From NCBI RefSeq assembly GCF_045310675.1, contig NZ_JBJHZZ010000004.1, positions 62,001 through 126,000 of the forward strand: DNA of 64,000 bases, in the 5' to 3' direction. A program made the translations under genes and the position numbers. Positions 35,179 to 43,733 of the stretch are shown piece after piece. Within the stretch, counting starts at the first letter, position 1. Every line of letters begins with the position of its first letter. The notes under the pieces are model-generated. The model worked only from the letters and a program-made list of their open reading frames with translations. It had not been told where the DNA came from and did no database searches. The DNA is from Clostridium_AT stratigraminis (lineage in GTDB: Bacteria; Bacillota; Clostridia; Clostridiales; Clostridiaceae).

Positions 35179-36465
35179 TCAACCTAGTCGTAAACTTTTA
35201 TTTTTTATAAACTCGCTATTAAATTTATCATATTCATAAATGGCATCTTTGTTTGATTTATCTCTAATACTATCGATTTTTTCAAAATTTGCTTTCAATA
35301 CATTAACAACTCTAGTATCGATTTCAAAGGAGTTAGCCATATTTATAAGAATATTAATAGTTTCAGATTCGCTTATTGGATCACGATATGGCCTTTTTTC
35401 TCTTAAAGCAGTAAATATATCTGCAACCGCTATAATTCTAGCGCCTAATGGAATTTCATTATCTTTGAATCCATAAGGATAACCCCTGCCGTTTAACTTT
35501 TCGTGGTGCATAGAACCCCATTGCCTAATTGTATCGAAACCTCGTACATTTTCTAAAATACGATTTGTATGATAGGAATGTGTTCTCATTAAAGAAAATT
35601 CTTCTTTTGAAAGCTGAGTTGGTTTTTCCAGTATCTCGGTAGGTATGGCTAGTTTACCTAAATCATGAATATATCCTGCATATTTTATCATTTTCATTTC
35701 ATCTTCATTAAAACCTATTAAACTTGCCAAACTTTCAGCACAAGCTGCTATGGTTAAGGAATGCGCTGCTGTAAAACGACTTTTAAAGTCAACAATGTGG
35801 CTTATTACTTTCATGAAATTCTCAAATTCGCTTTCAGTAATGGTTAAAAAATTAAAGTTATAGTTTCTTTTAATATAGTTAGGTCGATCTAGATAATTCA
35901 TATCCAACCAAAAACTATCTTTACAGGAAAGTTCTAAAAAGGCCTTGACTATTTTCGGATTAAAAACACTATTATCTGATGTTTTTATAATAGATAATAT
36001 GTTTTCAACCTGATTAAGGATATCCCTATCGCCCAATTTTATCAGTATTGCAATACGGTCCGCCAAATTTAAAATATGGCTTCTAAAGGGTATTTTTTCA
36101 CCATTAATACCTACGCATTTTCCGTGCTGCAAAGGATGATGATGATACCTGATTATCTTTGCAATATTAGAAAAAGGTGCAAATTTATTTAATAATATAT
36201 ATCCTTTTTCTGAATGTAAATTAACATCTTCGTAATCGAATTCAAGTGGGGCTAGTCTTTCTATATTAGTTAGACCACCAACATCATGAAGTGAACCAGC
36301 TATTTCCAGTTCCAGCTGTTCATATACTGTTAAGCCTAACTGATTTCCTAAGGAGTAAGATATATAAGCAACTAATTTATGATGATTTGCAAGAATGGGA
36401 TTTACTAAATCAATTGACTCAGATATGCTGTATACTAAATCAGTGTATAGAAATTCAGAAAACAT
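35179..36465 (-). CDS. Tandem HD-domain protein with HD-GYP motif
   Basis: This 428-residue cytosolic protein has two metal-dependent phosphohydrolase regions. The first has HDVGG near residue 60 and an HHH cluster near 108. The second has HDLGKLAIP near residue 268 and HHEKLNGRGYP, the HD-GYP signature of cyclic-di-GMP phosphodiesterases. No sensory or membrane segment was seen. The first unit looks like a regulatory or degenerate copy. Cyclic-di-GMP breakdown is likely from the motif but not proven. Confidence 0.88.
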   Translation of the reverse strand: MFSEFLYTDLVYSISESIDLVNPILANHHKLVAYISYSLGNQLGLTVYEQLELEIAGSLHDVGGLTNIERLAPLEFDYEDVNLHSEKGYILLNKFAPFSNIAKIIRYHHHPLQHGKCVGINGEKIPFRSHILNLADRIAILIKLGDRDILNQVENILSIIKTSDNSVFNPKIVKAFLELSCKDSFWLDMNYLDRPNYIKRNYNFNFLTITESEFENFMKVISHIVDFKSRFTAAHSLTIAACAESLASLIGFNEDEMKMIKYAGYIHDLGKLAIPTEILEKPTQLSKEEFSLMRTHSYHTNRILENVRGFDTIRQWGSMHHEKLNGRGYPYGFKDNEIPLGARIIAVADIFTALREKRPYRDPISESETINILINMANSFEIDTRVVNVLKANFEKIDSIRDKSNKDAIYEYDKFNSEFIKNKSLRLG

Positions 36466-36601
36466 CTAGTACCTCACTTTCTTAGACTAAAATTGATTAT
36501 ATATTAATTTTACATAAACTTTAGAAAAGTACAATATAAGTTTCTAAAAATATTCTTCATTAGCATAATTTTCTTATAAATAAAGAATTTTTAAAATTAT
36601 T

Positions 36602-36647
36602 AAAACAATAAAAAGGTATACTAACTAGCATACCTTTTTATTGTTTT
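36602..36647 (-). terminator. Terminator after asparaginase gene
   Basis: A perfect 17-bp stem (36602-36618 with 36631-36647, core AATAAAAAGGTA) has a 12-base loop and lies 12 bases past the ansA stop. The arms supply the T-runs. Confidence 0.85.
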
Positions 36648-36658
36648 AATTTAAATTG

Positions 36659-37669
36659 TTAATTACTATAATGTCCTGATTCAAATATCTTTTTAATTTC
36701 ATTTAAATCTTCAGTTTTGCTTAAGGCCAGCATTAACTTAATTCTAGCCTTTTGCCCAGGCATGTTATCACCATAAATGACACCTAGTTTTCTTAGTGTC
36801 TTGCCTCCGCCAGGATAACCATAAGAATCTAGTACTCTTCCTTGATAACATCTTGTAACTAGTACAACAGGAACACCATTTTCTATTGCCCTCTTTACAC
36901 CATCCACCATTAACGGTGGAATGTTGCCTCGTCCCATTGCTTCGATTACAAGCCCTTTTACTCCTTTTGAAAGCGCAAATTCTATGTAGCTTGAATCCAT
37001 GCCTGCTGCGCATTTTATTAAGTCAACCTTACTTTCTATACTATCTGTAATTATATGCTGTTTCATAAGGCTGTCCCTATAAAAAATAACTACATTGCTG
37101 TCAACAATTCCAATTGGCCCAAAATTTGGACTTTTAAAGGTATCTAAGCTCATGGAATTGGATTTAGTGACTTCGCTGGCACAATTAAGTTCATCGTTCA
37201 AGCAAACTAAAACCCCTCTGTTTTTAGATTTCTCAGATATAACTGTGCAGATGGAAGCAGCTAAGTTAGCAGGACCATCATAGCCTAATTCAGAACCGTT
37301 TCTCATAGAACCAGTTACAACTACGGGTTTTGGGCTATTTATAGTTAAATCTAGTAAAAAGGCTGTTTCTTCAAGAGTATCAGTACCATGAGTAACTACA
37401 ACTCCTGTTATATCCTCTCTATCTAATAAACCTTGTATATACCTTGATAGATCCATCATAATTTCTGGAGACATATGAGGCCCAGGTAAATTTGAAAAAG
37501 TAAGAGATTCAATTTCAGCATAATCCTCAATTCCGGTAACCATGGCCATAATTTCTTCACCTGTTAAGGTAGGCACTGCAGCACTTATTCTTGAGTCAAC
37601 CTTCATGGTAATAGTACCACCATTAAATATAACTGCAACCTTTTTTTTGTTATTTTGAATCGTATTCAT
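36659..37669 (-). CDS. ansA: L-asparaginase
   Basis: The enzyme hydrolyses asparagine to aspartate and ammonia. The 336-residue protein has both catalytic threonine motifs, FNGGTITM near residue 15 and VVTHGTDTLEETA near residue 91, plus GSMRNGSE. No signal peptide is visible, so it is cytoplasmic. ATG 37669 follows AGGTGGTG. It is a single-gene unit. Confidence 0.93.
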   Translation of the reverse strand: MNTIQNNKKKVAVIFNGGTITMKVDSRISAAVPTLTGEEIMAMVTGIEDYAEIESLTFSNLPGPHMSPEIMMDLSRYIQGLLDREDITGVVVTHGTDTLEETAFLLDLTINSPKPVVVTGSMRNGSELGYDGPANLAASICTVISEKSKNRGVLVCLNDELNCASEVTKSNSMSLDTFKSPNFGPIGIVDSNVVIFYRDSLMKQHIITDSIESKVDLIKCAAGMDSSYIEFALSKGVKGLVIEAMGRGNIPPLMVDGVKRAIENGVPVVLVTRCYQGRVLDSYGYPGGGKTLRKLGVIYGDNMPGQKARIKLMLALSKTEDLNEIKKIFESGHYSN

Positions 37670-37853
37670 GTGAACACCACCTATTTATTGTTAATAAATA
37701 ATGACAAAAATGAAATATATCTTTCAATACAAATTTATTTTACAATAATAATTTCATAAAGTCACTATATTTAAAATTAAAATTTAAATTAATATTTTAA
37801 TAAAACCTAAAACAAGTGGTATTTCAAAGTTAATTAACAATATAAGGGTAATT

Positions 37854-38414
37854 TTACTTTAGAACCATTGGTTCATCCTGTTCACCATCTAAGTAATTTA
37901 TATACCTGCTGAAAGCATAAAAAAAGTCTGATAGACGATTTACATACCGATAGCCTTTTGGATAGATTTTATTATCTAAGGCTCTTACAAAGATTCTTTC
38001 ACTTCTTCTAACTATGGTTCTTATAACATGACAGGTAGTAGAATTTTCACTGCCATAATAATATATGAAAGATTTCAGTGGCTCAGTGTTATCAAACATA
38101 TAATCAATTTCTTTTTCAAGAAAGGATATTTCCTCATCTTTTATATACACTTTAGTATACTCTGTTGAGATTTCTATTCCTATTAAATATAGGTGGTATT
38201 GTATTGTTTTTAAGGTATTATCAAGCTTTAAATATGTATTCTGTTCATACTTTGAAGAAGTTAACTTAAGCTTGCTTCTTAATAGGCCAACGTAAGCATT
38301 TATCTCGTCTATGCTGCCTTGTACTTCCATTTCAATATCTGCCTTTGAATATTTATTAGAAAGCAGATTAGTTGTATATCCTTGATCTCCTGTTTTTGTA
38401 TATATCTTTCCCAT
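37854..38414 (-). CDS. Cob(I)alamin adenosyltransferase (PduO/MMAB type)
   Basis: This protein of about 186 residues starts MGKIYTKTGDQGYTTNL, the ATP-binding segment of PduO-type adenosyltransferases. It has the RTIVRRSERI and YVNRLSDFFYAFSR helices that carry the active-site arginines. It makes adenosylcobalamin. A longer frame opens at 38477, but ATG 38414 has GGGAGGACTATT. No cobalamin riboswitch or other cobalamin gene is nearby. Confidence 0.9.
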   Translation of the reverse strand: MGKIYTKTGDQGYTTNLLSNKYSKADIEMEVQGSIDEINAYVGLLRSKLKLTSSKYEQNTYLKLDNTLKTIQYHLYLIGIEISTEYTKVYIKDEEISFLEKEIDYMFDNTEPLKSFIYYYGSENSTTCHVIRTIVRRSERIFVRALDNKIYPKGYRYVNRLSDFFYAFSRYINYLDGEQDEPMVLK

Positions 38415-38620
38415 AATAGTCCTCCCATAATAATTTACTTCTAATTTTATATTAACCCAAGAAATATAATATAACAATAACTCAGGAAAGTATAATTAAG
38501 TTCTAGTTATAAAACAGTTTTCTTATCAGCATTAACGTAATATCAGCAGCAATAAATTAATTTCTTTATAATGAATAGATATATAAAAGTTACGCAACCT
38601 ATGCTTAGGAGGCGATACTT

Positions 38621-38785
38621 ATGACCAATATGCCAATCGAAAATACATCTGATAATAGCTTGCAGGAAGAAACTGAAAGCATTCCAGAAGAAAAAGATAG
38701 TGCCTATGGTTATAATGATAATCTTACGGCAAAATTAGGTGGTAACTACTCCAAAGTAATAGAGTATTATGATACTAAATTATAG
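38621..38785 (+). CDS. Small acidic protein, 54 residues
   Basis: ATG 38621 follows a near-perfect AGGAGGCGATACTT site. The product is rich in Glu, Asp and Asn (SLQEETESIPEEKD) with a tyrosine-rich C-terminal part (SAYGYNDN, VIEYYDTKL). There is no membrane segment or cysteine. It is convergent with another tiny gene and shares its terminator. The family is not recognised. The strong ribosome site and a terminator right after the stop support a real gene. Confidence 0.65.
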   Translation: MTNMPIENTSDNSLQEETESIPEEKDSAYGYNDNLTAKLGGNYSKVIEYYDTKL

Positions 38786-38819
38786 GCATTACTTGCTAGT
38801 ATTTTGAATTTTAATAAAT

Positions 38820-38857
38820 AAAGTATAAAAGAGCTTTAATTAGCTCTTTTATACTTT
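38820..38857. terminator. Shared bidirectional terminator of two small genes
   Basis: AAAGTATAAAAGAGCT and AGCTCTTTTATACTTT form a perfect 16-bp stem with a 6-base loop. It follows the plus-strand 54-residue gene, and its right arm contains the last codons of the minus-strand 39-residue gene. Confidence 0.8.
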
Positions 38858-38968
38858 GGGAAGTCCTTTAACAGCTTCTCTAGCATTACTTTTTACTTCC
38901 ATAGTAATAGGATTTGCCTTCTTTTTATTTGTGGTTTTATTATCATTATTATTATTTTTTGAGCTCAT
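38849..38968 (-). CDS. Small Asn/Lys-rich protein, 39 residues
   Basis: ATG 38968 follows AAAGGGGTGATATA. The peptide starts with an Asn/Lys-rich stretch (SSKNNNNDNK) and ends in a more ordered segment, MEVKSNAREAVKGLPKV. It has no membrane segment. It could be a small spore-associated basic protein, but I recognise no family. The stop codon lies inside the shared terminator stem. Confidence 0.6.
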   Translation of the reverse strand: MSSKNNNNDNKTTNKKKANPITMEVKSNAREAVKGLPKV

Positions 38969-39108
38969 TATATCACCCCTTTAACTATATCCTTCCCTTG
39001 GCTTAAGCTTATATTCATTTTATTTTATTTCAATTTAACTTAGTATTGTAAGTTTTATAAATTTTCTCTATTTGGGCACTACTAAAAATGTGAAAGGAAG
39101 GTGAAGTA

Positions 39109-39801
39109 ATGAAAAACAAATTAATTTCTTCTATTTGCTTTAGTTTAATTTTCTTGATACTGCCGATTAATATTATTAAGGCAGAACCTCAAAGTGAAGG
39201 TCCTTTTAAGCTGCCGCCCTTGCCTTACAGCTATGATGCTCTTGAACCGTATATAGACGCTGAAACTATGAAACTTCACCATGATAAGCATCATGCAGCT
39301 TACGTAGCGAAGTTAAATGAAGCTGTAAATAAGTATCCTGAGCTAAAGGATAAATCTCTTGAGTATTTACTTACACATCTAAACAGCTTGCCTTCAGATA
39401 TAAGAGAAGCTGTTAGAAATAACGGCGGTGGACATTATAATCACAGCATGTTTTGGACAGTAATGGGTAAGAATAAAGGCGGAGAGCCTAAGGGAAAATT
39501 AAAGGAAGATATCATTAAAACCTTTGGCAGTCTTGAAAATTTCAAAAAAGAATTTAACAAAGCTGCCTTAGATAGATTTGGAAGCGGCTGGGCATGGCTT
39601 ATAAAGGATAACAATGGGATTCTTAAAATAGTATCTACTGCAAATCAGGACAGCCCTATTATGGAAGGCATAGCGCCTATTATGGGACTTGACATTTGGG
39701 AGCATGCCTATTATTTGAAATATCAAAATAGACGTTCAGACTACATAAATAACTGGTGGAATGTTGTAAATTGGGATGAGATTTGCAAGAGATATAAATA
39801 A
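39109..39801 (+). CDS. Exported iron/manganese superoxide dismutase
   Basis: This 230-residue protein has a clear N-terminal signal peptide (MKNKLISSICFSLIFLILP, cleavage near residue 25 after IIKA) and no lipobox. The mature part is a standard Fe/Mn SOD: PLPYSYDALEPYID, LHHDKHHAAYV with the first ligand, HYNHSMFW with the second, and LDIWEHAYYLKYQNRR with Asp and His. It would remove superoxide outside the membrane. An exported SOD is notable in an anaerobe. It is next to an HxlR regulator, nitroreductase and pirin. Confidence 0.94.
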   Translation: MKNKLISSICFSLIFLILPINIIKAEPQSEGPFKLPPLPYSYDALEPYIDAETMKLHHDKHHAAYVAKLNEAVNKYPELKDKSLEYLLTHLNSLPSDIREAVRNNGGGHYNHSMFWTVMGKNKGGEPKGKLKEDIIKTFGSLENFKKEFNKAALDRFGSGWAWLIKDNNGILKIVSTANQDSPIMEGIAPIMGLDIWEHAYYLKYQNRRSDYINNWWNVVNWDEICKRYK

Positions 39802-39806
39802 TAATA

Positions 39807-39833
39807 GCCACTCACCTAGTCAATGTGAGTGGC
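39807..39833 (+). terminator. Terminator after superoxide dismutase gene
   Basis: GCCACTCAC and GTGAGTGGC (9 bp, 9-base loop), extended by ATAAT/ATTAT, end with TTATAATT just past the stop at 39801. Confidence 0.75.
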
Positions 39834-39885
39834 ATTATAATTATTTTAATTAATATTTAGGAAACTGTCTTCTCCTATAAGAATT

Positions 39886-39936
39886 ACTTATATGATAAGT
39901 TATTTACTTTTTATAACTTAAGTAAATAAATATACT
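39886..39936 (+). promoter_or_regulatory. Cluster of ACTTA/TAAGT half-sites before the HxlR gene
   Basis: Three overlapping dyads occur: ACTTAT-N3-ATAAGT (39886-39900), TTACTT...AAGTAA, and AAGTA...TACTT, ending about 50 bases before the HxlR start. This looks like a self-regulation region for the winged-helix regulator; the assignment is inference. Confidence 0.4.
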
Positions 39937-39985
39937 TACTTTTATATTAGAAATATGGTAATATATTTATAGGAGATGATTAATC

Positions 39986-40294
39986 ATGGAAAAATTTCAT
40001 ATGTGTCCAAGATTTGAAGCTGCATTTACACTTTTAGGCAAGAAATGGACAGGACTAATTATCCGTTCTCTCTTAAATGGACCTAAAAGATTTTCAGATA
40101 TACAATCAATTATCCCTAGTTTAAGTGCACGTATGCTTACAGAAAGATTTAAGGAGCTCGAAGAACAGGAAATTGTTATTCGCACAGTTTATCCTGAAAT
40201 GCCTGTACGCATAGAATATGAGCTAACGGATAAAGGCAGGGATTTAGAAAAATCTATGAATGAAATTCAGACCTGGGCTGAAAAATGGACATAA
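39986..40294 (+). CDS. HxlR-family winged-helix regulator
   Basis: This 102-residue regulator of the HxlR/MarR-like group has the start MEKFHMCPRFEAAFTLLGKKW, containing the conserved N-terminal Cys (residue 7), and the motifs KRFSDIQSIIPSLSARML and YELTDKGRDL. Homologues with this cysteine sense aldehydes, quinones or disulfide stress and control nitroreductase-type genes. It is convergent with a nitroreductase gene, a likely target along with itself. Confidence 0.92.
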   Translation: MEKFHMCPRFEAAFTLLGKKWTGLIIRSLLNGPKRFSDIQSIIPSLSARMLTERFKELEEQEIVIRTVYPEMPVRIEYELTDKGRDLEKSMNEIQTWAEKWT

Positions 40295-40296
40295 GT

Positions 40297-40335
40297 AAAA
40301 ACCTTTTTCTAAATTTCATTTAGAAAAAGGTTTTT
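40297..40335 (+). terminator. Terminator after HxlR gene
   Basis: An 18-bp perfect stem (AAAAACCTTTTTCTAAAT with its complement) with a 3-base loop and trailing T-run lies 3 bases past the HxlR stop. Confidence 0.85.
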
Positions 40336-40377
40336 ATTTATATACTTAGGTGAAATTTGTAATAAGTTCATACATAA

Positions 40378-40411
40378 ATAGAGTCAGTTAAAAGTATTTA
40401 ACTGACTCTAT
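40378..40411 (-). terminator. Terminator after nitroreductase gene
   Basis: ATAGAGTCAGTTAAA and its perfect complement (15 bp) surround a 4-base loop, 18 bases past the nitroreductase stop; TTTATG follows on the minus strand. Confidence 0.75.
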
Positions 40412-40428
40412 TAACTTATGAAATTAAA

Positions 40429-41028
40429 TTATTTAACTATTTTAACATGTTCATCTGCATACATAAATTGTTTTTCTCCAGCACCTGCAGTCGGCTTACC
40501 AAATGGCATTTGTGCAAGCAGCTTCCAGGATTCAGGAATATTCCAAGTCTTTTTTACCCCATCGTCAATTAATGGATTATAATGCTGCAAGGAAGCTCCA
40601 AAACCTTCAGCTTCTAATGCTAACCAAACAACTAACTGAGCCATTCCTGAAGATTCAAGAGACCAAACTGGGAAGTTATCCTTATATAATGCAAAATCAC
40701 TTTGAAGCTTTTCTATTACTGAATTATCTTCAAAGAAAAGCACTGTACCATAGGCATTTCTAAACGAATCCATTTTTTCTTTTGTAGATGCAAATGCATT
40801 CGCTGGAACTATTTTTCTTAAGGTTTCTTCAGTGATTCCCCAAAGTTTATCATGGTTTTTGCCTAGTAAAACTACTGCTCTTGCACTTTGAGAATTAAAT
40901 GCCGAAGGTACATACTTTACTGCTTCCCTAACTATTTCTTCAATTCTTTCATCACTAACAACTGCTTCCTTACTAAGTCCATAAAATGTACGTCTCTCTT
41001 TTAATATTGTGAATAGATCTTTACTCAT
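40429..41028 (-). CDS. Nitroreductase-family oxidoreductase (Frm2/HBN1-like)
   Basis: This 199-residue flavoenzyme has an N-terminal RRTFYGLSKEAVVSDERI and the SAFNSQSARAVVLLG phosphate-binding segment, matching the short nitroreductase subgroup related to yeast Frm2/Hbn1 and bacterial stress nitroreductases. It should bind FMN as a dimer. It is convergent with HxlR and 47 bases downstream of pirin on the same strand, so the two may be one redox or quinone-stress unit. Confidence 0.9.
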   Translation of the reverse strand: MSKDLFTILKERRTFYGLSKEAVVSDERIEEIVREAVKYVPSAFNSQSARAVVLLGKNHDKLWGITEETLRKIVPANAFASTKEKMDSFRNAYGTVLFFEDNSVIEKLQSDFALYKDNFPVWSLESSGMAQLVVWLALEAEGFGASLQHYNPLIDDGVKKTWNIPESWKLLAQMPFGKPTAGAGEKQFMYADEHVKIVK

Positions 41029-41075
41029 TTTAATTCCTCCTAAAATTTTATATATTTATTATTTATTATTTTATA

Positions 41076-41897
41076 TTATTTATTAAAATTATCATTATTA
41101 AAGTCATCTATGGCTTTTAGAATCTCATCCATTGTATTCATTACAAAAGGTCCATATCTTGCAACTAGTTCATTTATTGGTTCCCCGCTTATATATAAGA
41201 AGCCTGAATTGCTGCCTGATACCATAAAATCATTAGTTTCTTCTATTAAGGCCAGATTTCCAGCTTCTACTTCCATTTCTTCACCTTGAGAGGCTACTTT
41301 AACTTTACCTGTGTGTACATATATTAAATTTGTACCCTTGCCTTCTTTTTTAAAGTCTCCTTCCTTAATTCTTACATCCATATAATCTATAGGATAATAA
41401 GAACTTACAGCGCCGCTGATTCCTTCAAAGGTACCTGAAATAATTTTAACTTCTATACCATCCTTTTTAATAACTGGTATTTCTGTGACTTTAATATGCC
41501 TGTATTCTGGAGCTACCATTTTAAGCTTTTTAGGTAAGTTAATCCATAGTTGATATCCCCAAAGCTGACCTTTGTCCATCATAGGCATTTCTTCATGAAG
41601 TATGCCCTTACCAGCAGTCATCCATTGTACTTCACCTGCTTTTAAGTTCCCTTCATTGCCATTTGAATCTCTATGAACAAAACTACCTTCAATCATATAA
41701 GTTATAGTTTCTATTCCTCTATGTGGATGCATTGGAAAACCTGCTGCATAATCATTTTTGTCGTTACTTCTAAATTCATCTAATAAAAAGAAAGGATCTG
41801 CATGGTCTAAAGTTCTAGTAGCTATTGTTCTATTAAGCTTCACTCCTGCCCCATCGCTAACTTTTTCGCCTTTTATTAATTTTATCGTAAAAATCAC
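41076..41897 (-). CDS. Pirin family bicupin protein
   Basis: The product has the pirin cupin motifs MHPHRGIETITYM and EVQWMTAGKGILHEEMP with the metal-binding histidines, and a second cupin domain. Pirins act as quercetinase or redox-linked proteins. Start choice is unusual. The open frame begins at GTG 41897, which lies inside the ribosome site AAAGAGGTG. The expected start, 6 bases after that site and matching family N termini (IKLIKG), is ACG at 41886-41888. ACG initiation, a mutated ATG, or weak GTG use are all possible. Confidence 0.85.
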   Translation of the reverse strand: MIFTIKLIKGEKVSDGAGVKLNRTIATRTLDHADPFFLLDEFRSNDKNDYAAGFPMHPHRGIETITYMIEGSFVHRDSNGNEGNLKAGEVQWMTAGKGILHEEMPMMDKGQLWGYQLWINLPKKLKMVAPEYRHIKVTEIPVIKKDGIEVKIISGTFEGISGAVSSYYPIDYMDVRIKEGDFKKEGKGTNLIYVHTGKVKVASQGEEMEVEAGNLALIEETNDFMVSGSNSGFLYISGEPINELVARYGPFVMNTMDEILKAIDDFNNDNFNK

Positions 41898-42112
41898 CTC
41901 TTTAATGTTATTAACAATTATAATAAAAAATTAATATTGAGTTTTTTTATAATTAAATGATTGATAATAATTTTTAATTACTTTATGTAAGTATAATACA
42001 ATAAGTAACGTGGTTATGTCAAGTAAATTTATAAAATTTATAAAATAATTTTTATTGATAAATTTAAAGATACAACATTAAATTATCCTGAATTTAAGTT
42101 CTAAATAGTTAA
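41898..42112. other. Intergenic region without recognised gene
   Basis: This AT-rich stretch between pirin and the phosphoesterase gene presumably holds the pirin promoter. No open frame with a ribosome site and no strong hairpin was seen before the terminator at 42113. Confidence 0.5.
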
Positions 42113-42145
42113 AAAATTGCACTCCAGAAAAAGGAGTGCAATTTT
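42113..42145 (-). terminator. Terminator after phosphoesterase gene
   Basis: AAAATTGCACTCC and GGAGTGCAATTTT (13 bp) with a 7-base loop are followed by TTTAACTA on the minus strand. It is 60 bases past the stop. Confidence 0.75.
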
Positions 42146-42204
42146 CTAATAATGCTGCATATATTTAGTTTTAAAAATCTTGCAAATACAAGTTTTGTGC
42201 TTTA

Positions 42205-43542
42205 CTATTTATCATTTGCTAGACTTGAGGTACTAATATGAAGAATATTATTGACCTCTCCATTTATATTTGCAAGTTTTAACAAGTTTTTATTTGATTT
42301 TGAGGCTGTCCATAATTTATACCCCTCAGAATTTTTTATTTCATCAGTGACAATTACCTTATCACCCTCATAATATCTTAGGTAAATATCCTTATAGGTT
42401 GCACACATAAGCTGAACCTGCTCAGCAGTATAGTCATCAGAGAGAGATAATCTGGTTGCATTTTTTTCATACAGTGTATTTCCATAGCTCTCTTTTGAGT
42501 ATTCTTTAAAGTTTAAAAGGTTCTTATCCTTTTGATTCGTTTCCTTTGCCCAGCCTTCCACATCAACACTTGTAGTAGTATAATCAATACCATTTTTAGG
42601 TGAATATTTAAGAACACCATATTTTTGTGGATATATATCTATGCAGCTTGATGCTATATCATAAATAGTTTTTCCATTGCTGCTATTTGATTTTATATCT
42701 TGAAGATGTAGATGTCCTGATAAAGTTAAATCAATATTTAATTCCTTAAATAATGCTATTGCATCATTGCTGTTATCAATTGTAAAGTCTTTTGATACTA
42801 TATCACTATGATTTATTAAACTGTGATGCATAACAGCAATTAACTTAGCACCTTTTGATTTAGCTAAAGCACTGCACTGCTTAATCCATTCCATAGTTCC
42901 CTTATCTATTCTTCCTCCAGTTTGAGGATATCCTAAAACAAGGTTATTATCATATTGAGCAGTATCTAGCATCAAAAGCCAAACATCATCAGATGGTGCT
43001 GCAAGGTAGCTTAAGGTATTCTTATCTCTAGAAATAGCCTCTTTATAGCCAAAGTCACCATAAATTTTGCTAAAATCATCTTTTGTAATAGAAGAAACTA
43101 CATATTGATCACTGCCTTTAAAACCTCTAGCATAAGGGTTTAATATATCATGGTTTCCTGGTATAACATAAACACGGGTACCAGTCTTCTCTATGACAGA
43201 AAGCCTCTTTGCAAGCTCCAAGTGACTATCCTTTTCACCATTACTAGTTAAATCTCCGCTAAGTATTAGTACATCCGGATTTTTATTTTTAATATCTCTA
43301 GTGAAAGAATCCATTATTTGCTGCATATAATTTAATTCCTTACCATCACCTGTTTTAATAAACTCTTGAAATGCTTGTCCACCATCAGTTAAGTTCTTAG
43401 CAAGATAATGAGTGTCACTTGTTACAAAGAAAGTAATATCCTTGCCAGATTTAATTGTTGAAGCTTTAGTGCTGCTGCAGCCAAATAGCGACGTTGAAAT
43501 AATTACGAGTATTAGTCCTAAGATTCTCTTTTTATTTTTCAT
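42205..43542 (-). CDS. Calcineurin-like metallophosphoesterase lipoprotein
   Basis: This protein of about 445 residues has a lipoprotein signal (basic KNKKR head, hydrophobic stretch, lipobox SLFGC with Cys22). A metallophosphoesterase domain follows: DTHYL, GDLTSNGEKDSH, GNHD, HHSLINHS and GHLHLQD carry the two-metal ligands. It should sit on the outer face of the membrane and cleave a phosphoester. A longer frame opens at 43668 but runs through a hairpin. ATG 43542 has GGAG at 5 bases and is the real start. Confidence 0.92.
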   Translation of the reverse strand: MKNKKRILGLILVIISTSLFGCSSTKASTIKSGKDITFFVTSDTHYLAKNLTDGGQAFQEFIKTGDGKELNYMQQIMDSFTRDIKNKNPDVLILSGDLTSNGEKDSHLELAKRLSVIEKTGTRVYVIPGNHDILNPYARGFKGSDQYVVSSITKDDFSKIYGDFGYKEAISRDKNTLSYLAAPSDDVWLLMLDTAQYDNNLVLGYPQTGGRIDKGTMEWIKQCSALAKSKGAKLIAVMHHSLINHSDIVSKDFTIDNSNDAIALFKELNIDLTLSGHLHLQDIKSNSSNGKTIYDIASSCIDIYPQKYGVLKYSPKNGIDYTTTSVDVEGWAKETNQKDKNLLNFKEYSKESYGNTLYEKNATRLSLSDDYTAEQVQLMCATYKDIYLRYYEGDKVIVTDEIKNSEGYKLWTASKSNKNLLKLANINGEVNNILHISTSSLANDK

Positions 43543-43581
43543 TTTAACTCCATCAATGCTCAATTTGTTTTTTATTAAAAA

Positions 43582-43620
43582 AGAAAGAATATATCCTCTA
43601 GTGTAGAATATATTCTTTCT
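43582..43620 (-). promoter_or_regulatory. Leader hairpin with T-run before the phosphoesterase gene
   Basis: On the minus strand AGAAAGAATATA pairs perfectly with TATATTCTTTCT (12 bp, 15-base loop) and is followed at once by TTTTTTAAT, about 40 bases before the start codon. It is terminator-shaped and could be an attenuator or the end of the upstream lipoprotein transcript. Confidence 0.55.
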
Positions 43621-43685
43621 AGAATCAAGTATTTTGAATGGGGATCTGGAATAAATAAATAATAGCACAGCCCAAATTTAAAAAA

Positions 43686-43701
43686 TGTGATTCTAATCAC
43701 T
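43686..43701. promoter_or_regulatory. CRP/FNR-like dyad TGTGA-N6-TCAC
   Basis: TGTGATTCTAATCACT, with A- and T-rich flanks, matches the general Crp/Fnr-family pattern TGTGA-N6-TCACA at 9 of 10 positions. It lies about 145 bases before the phosphoesterase start. A Crp/Fnr regulator is encoded at 48.2 kb; the link is inference. Confidence 0.4.
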
Positions 43702-43733
43702 TTTAAAAAAACATAACCTTTTATTTTGTTGTA

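Noticed and set aside
36768..37013. 81-codon Arg- and Cys-rich frame inside ansA
   Set aside because: It is an alternate frame of the asparaginase gene on the same strand, with no ribosome site.
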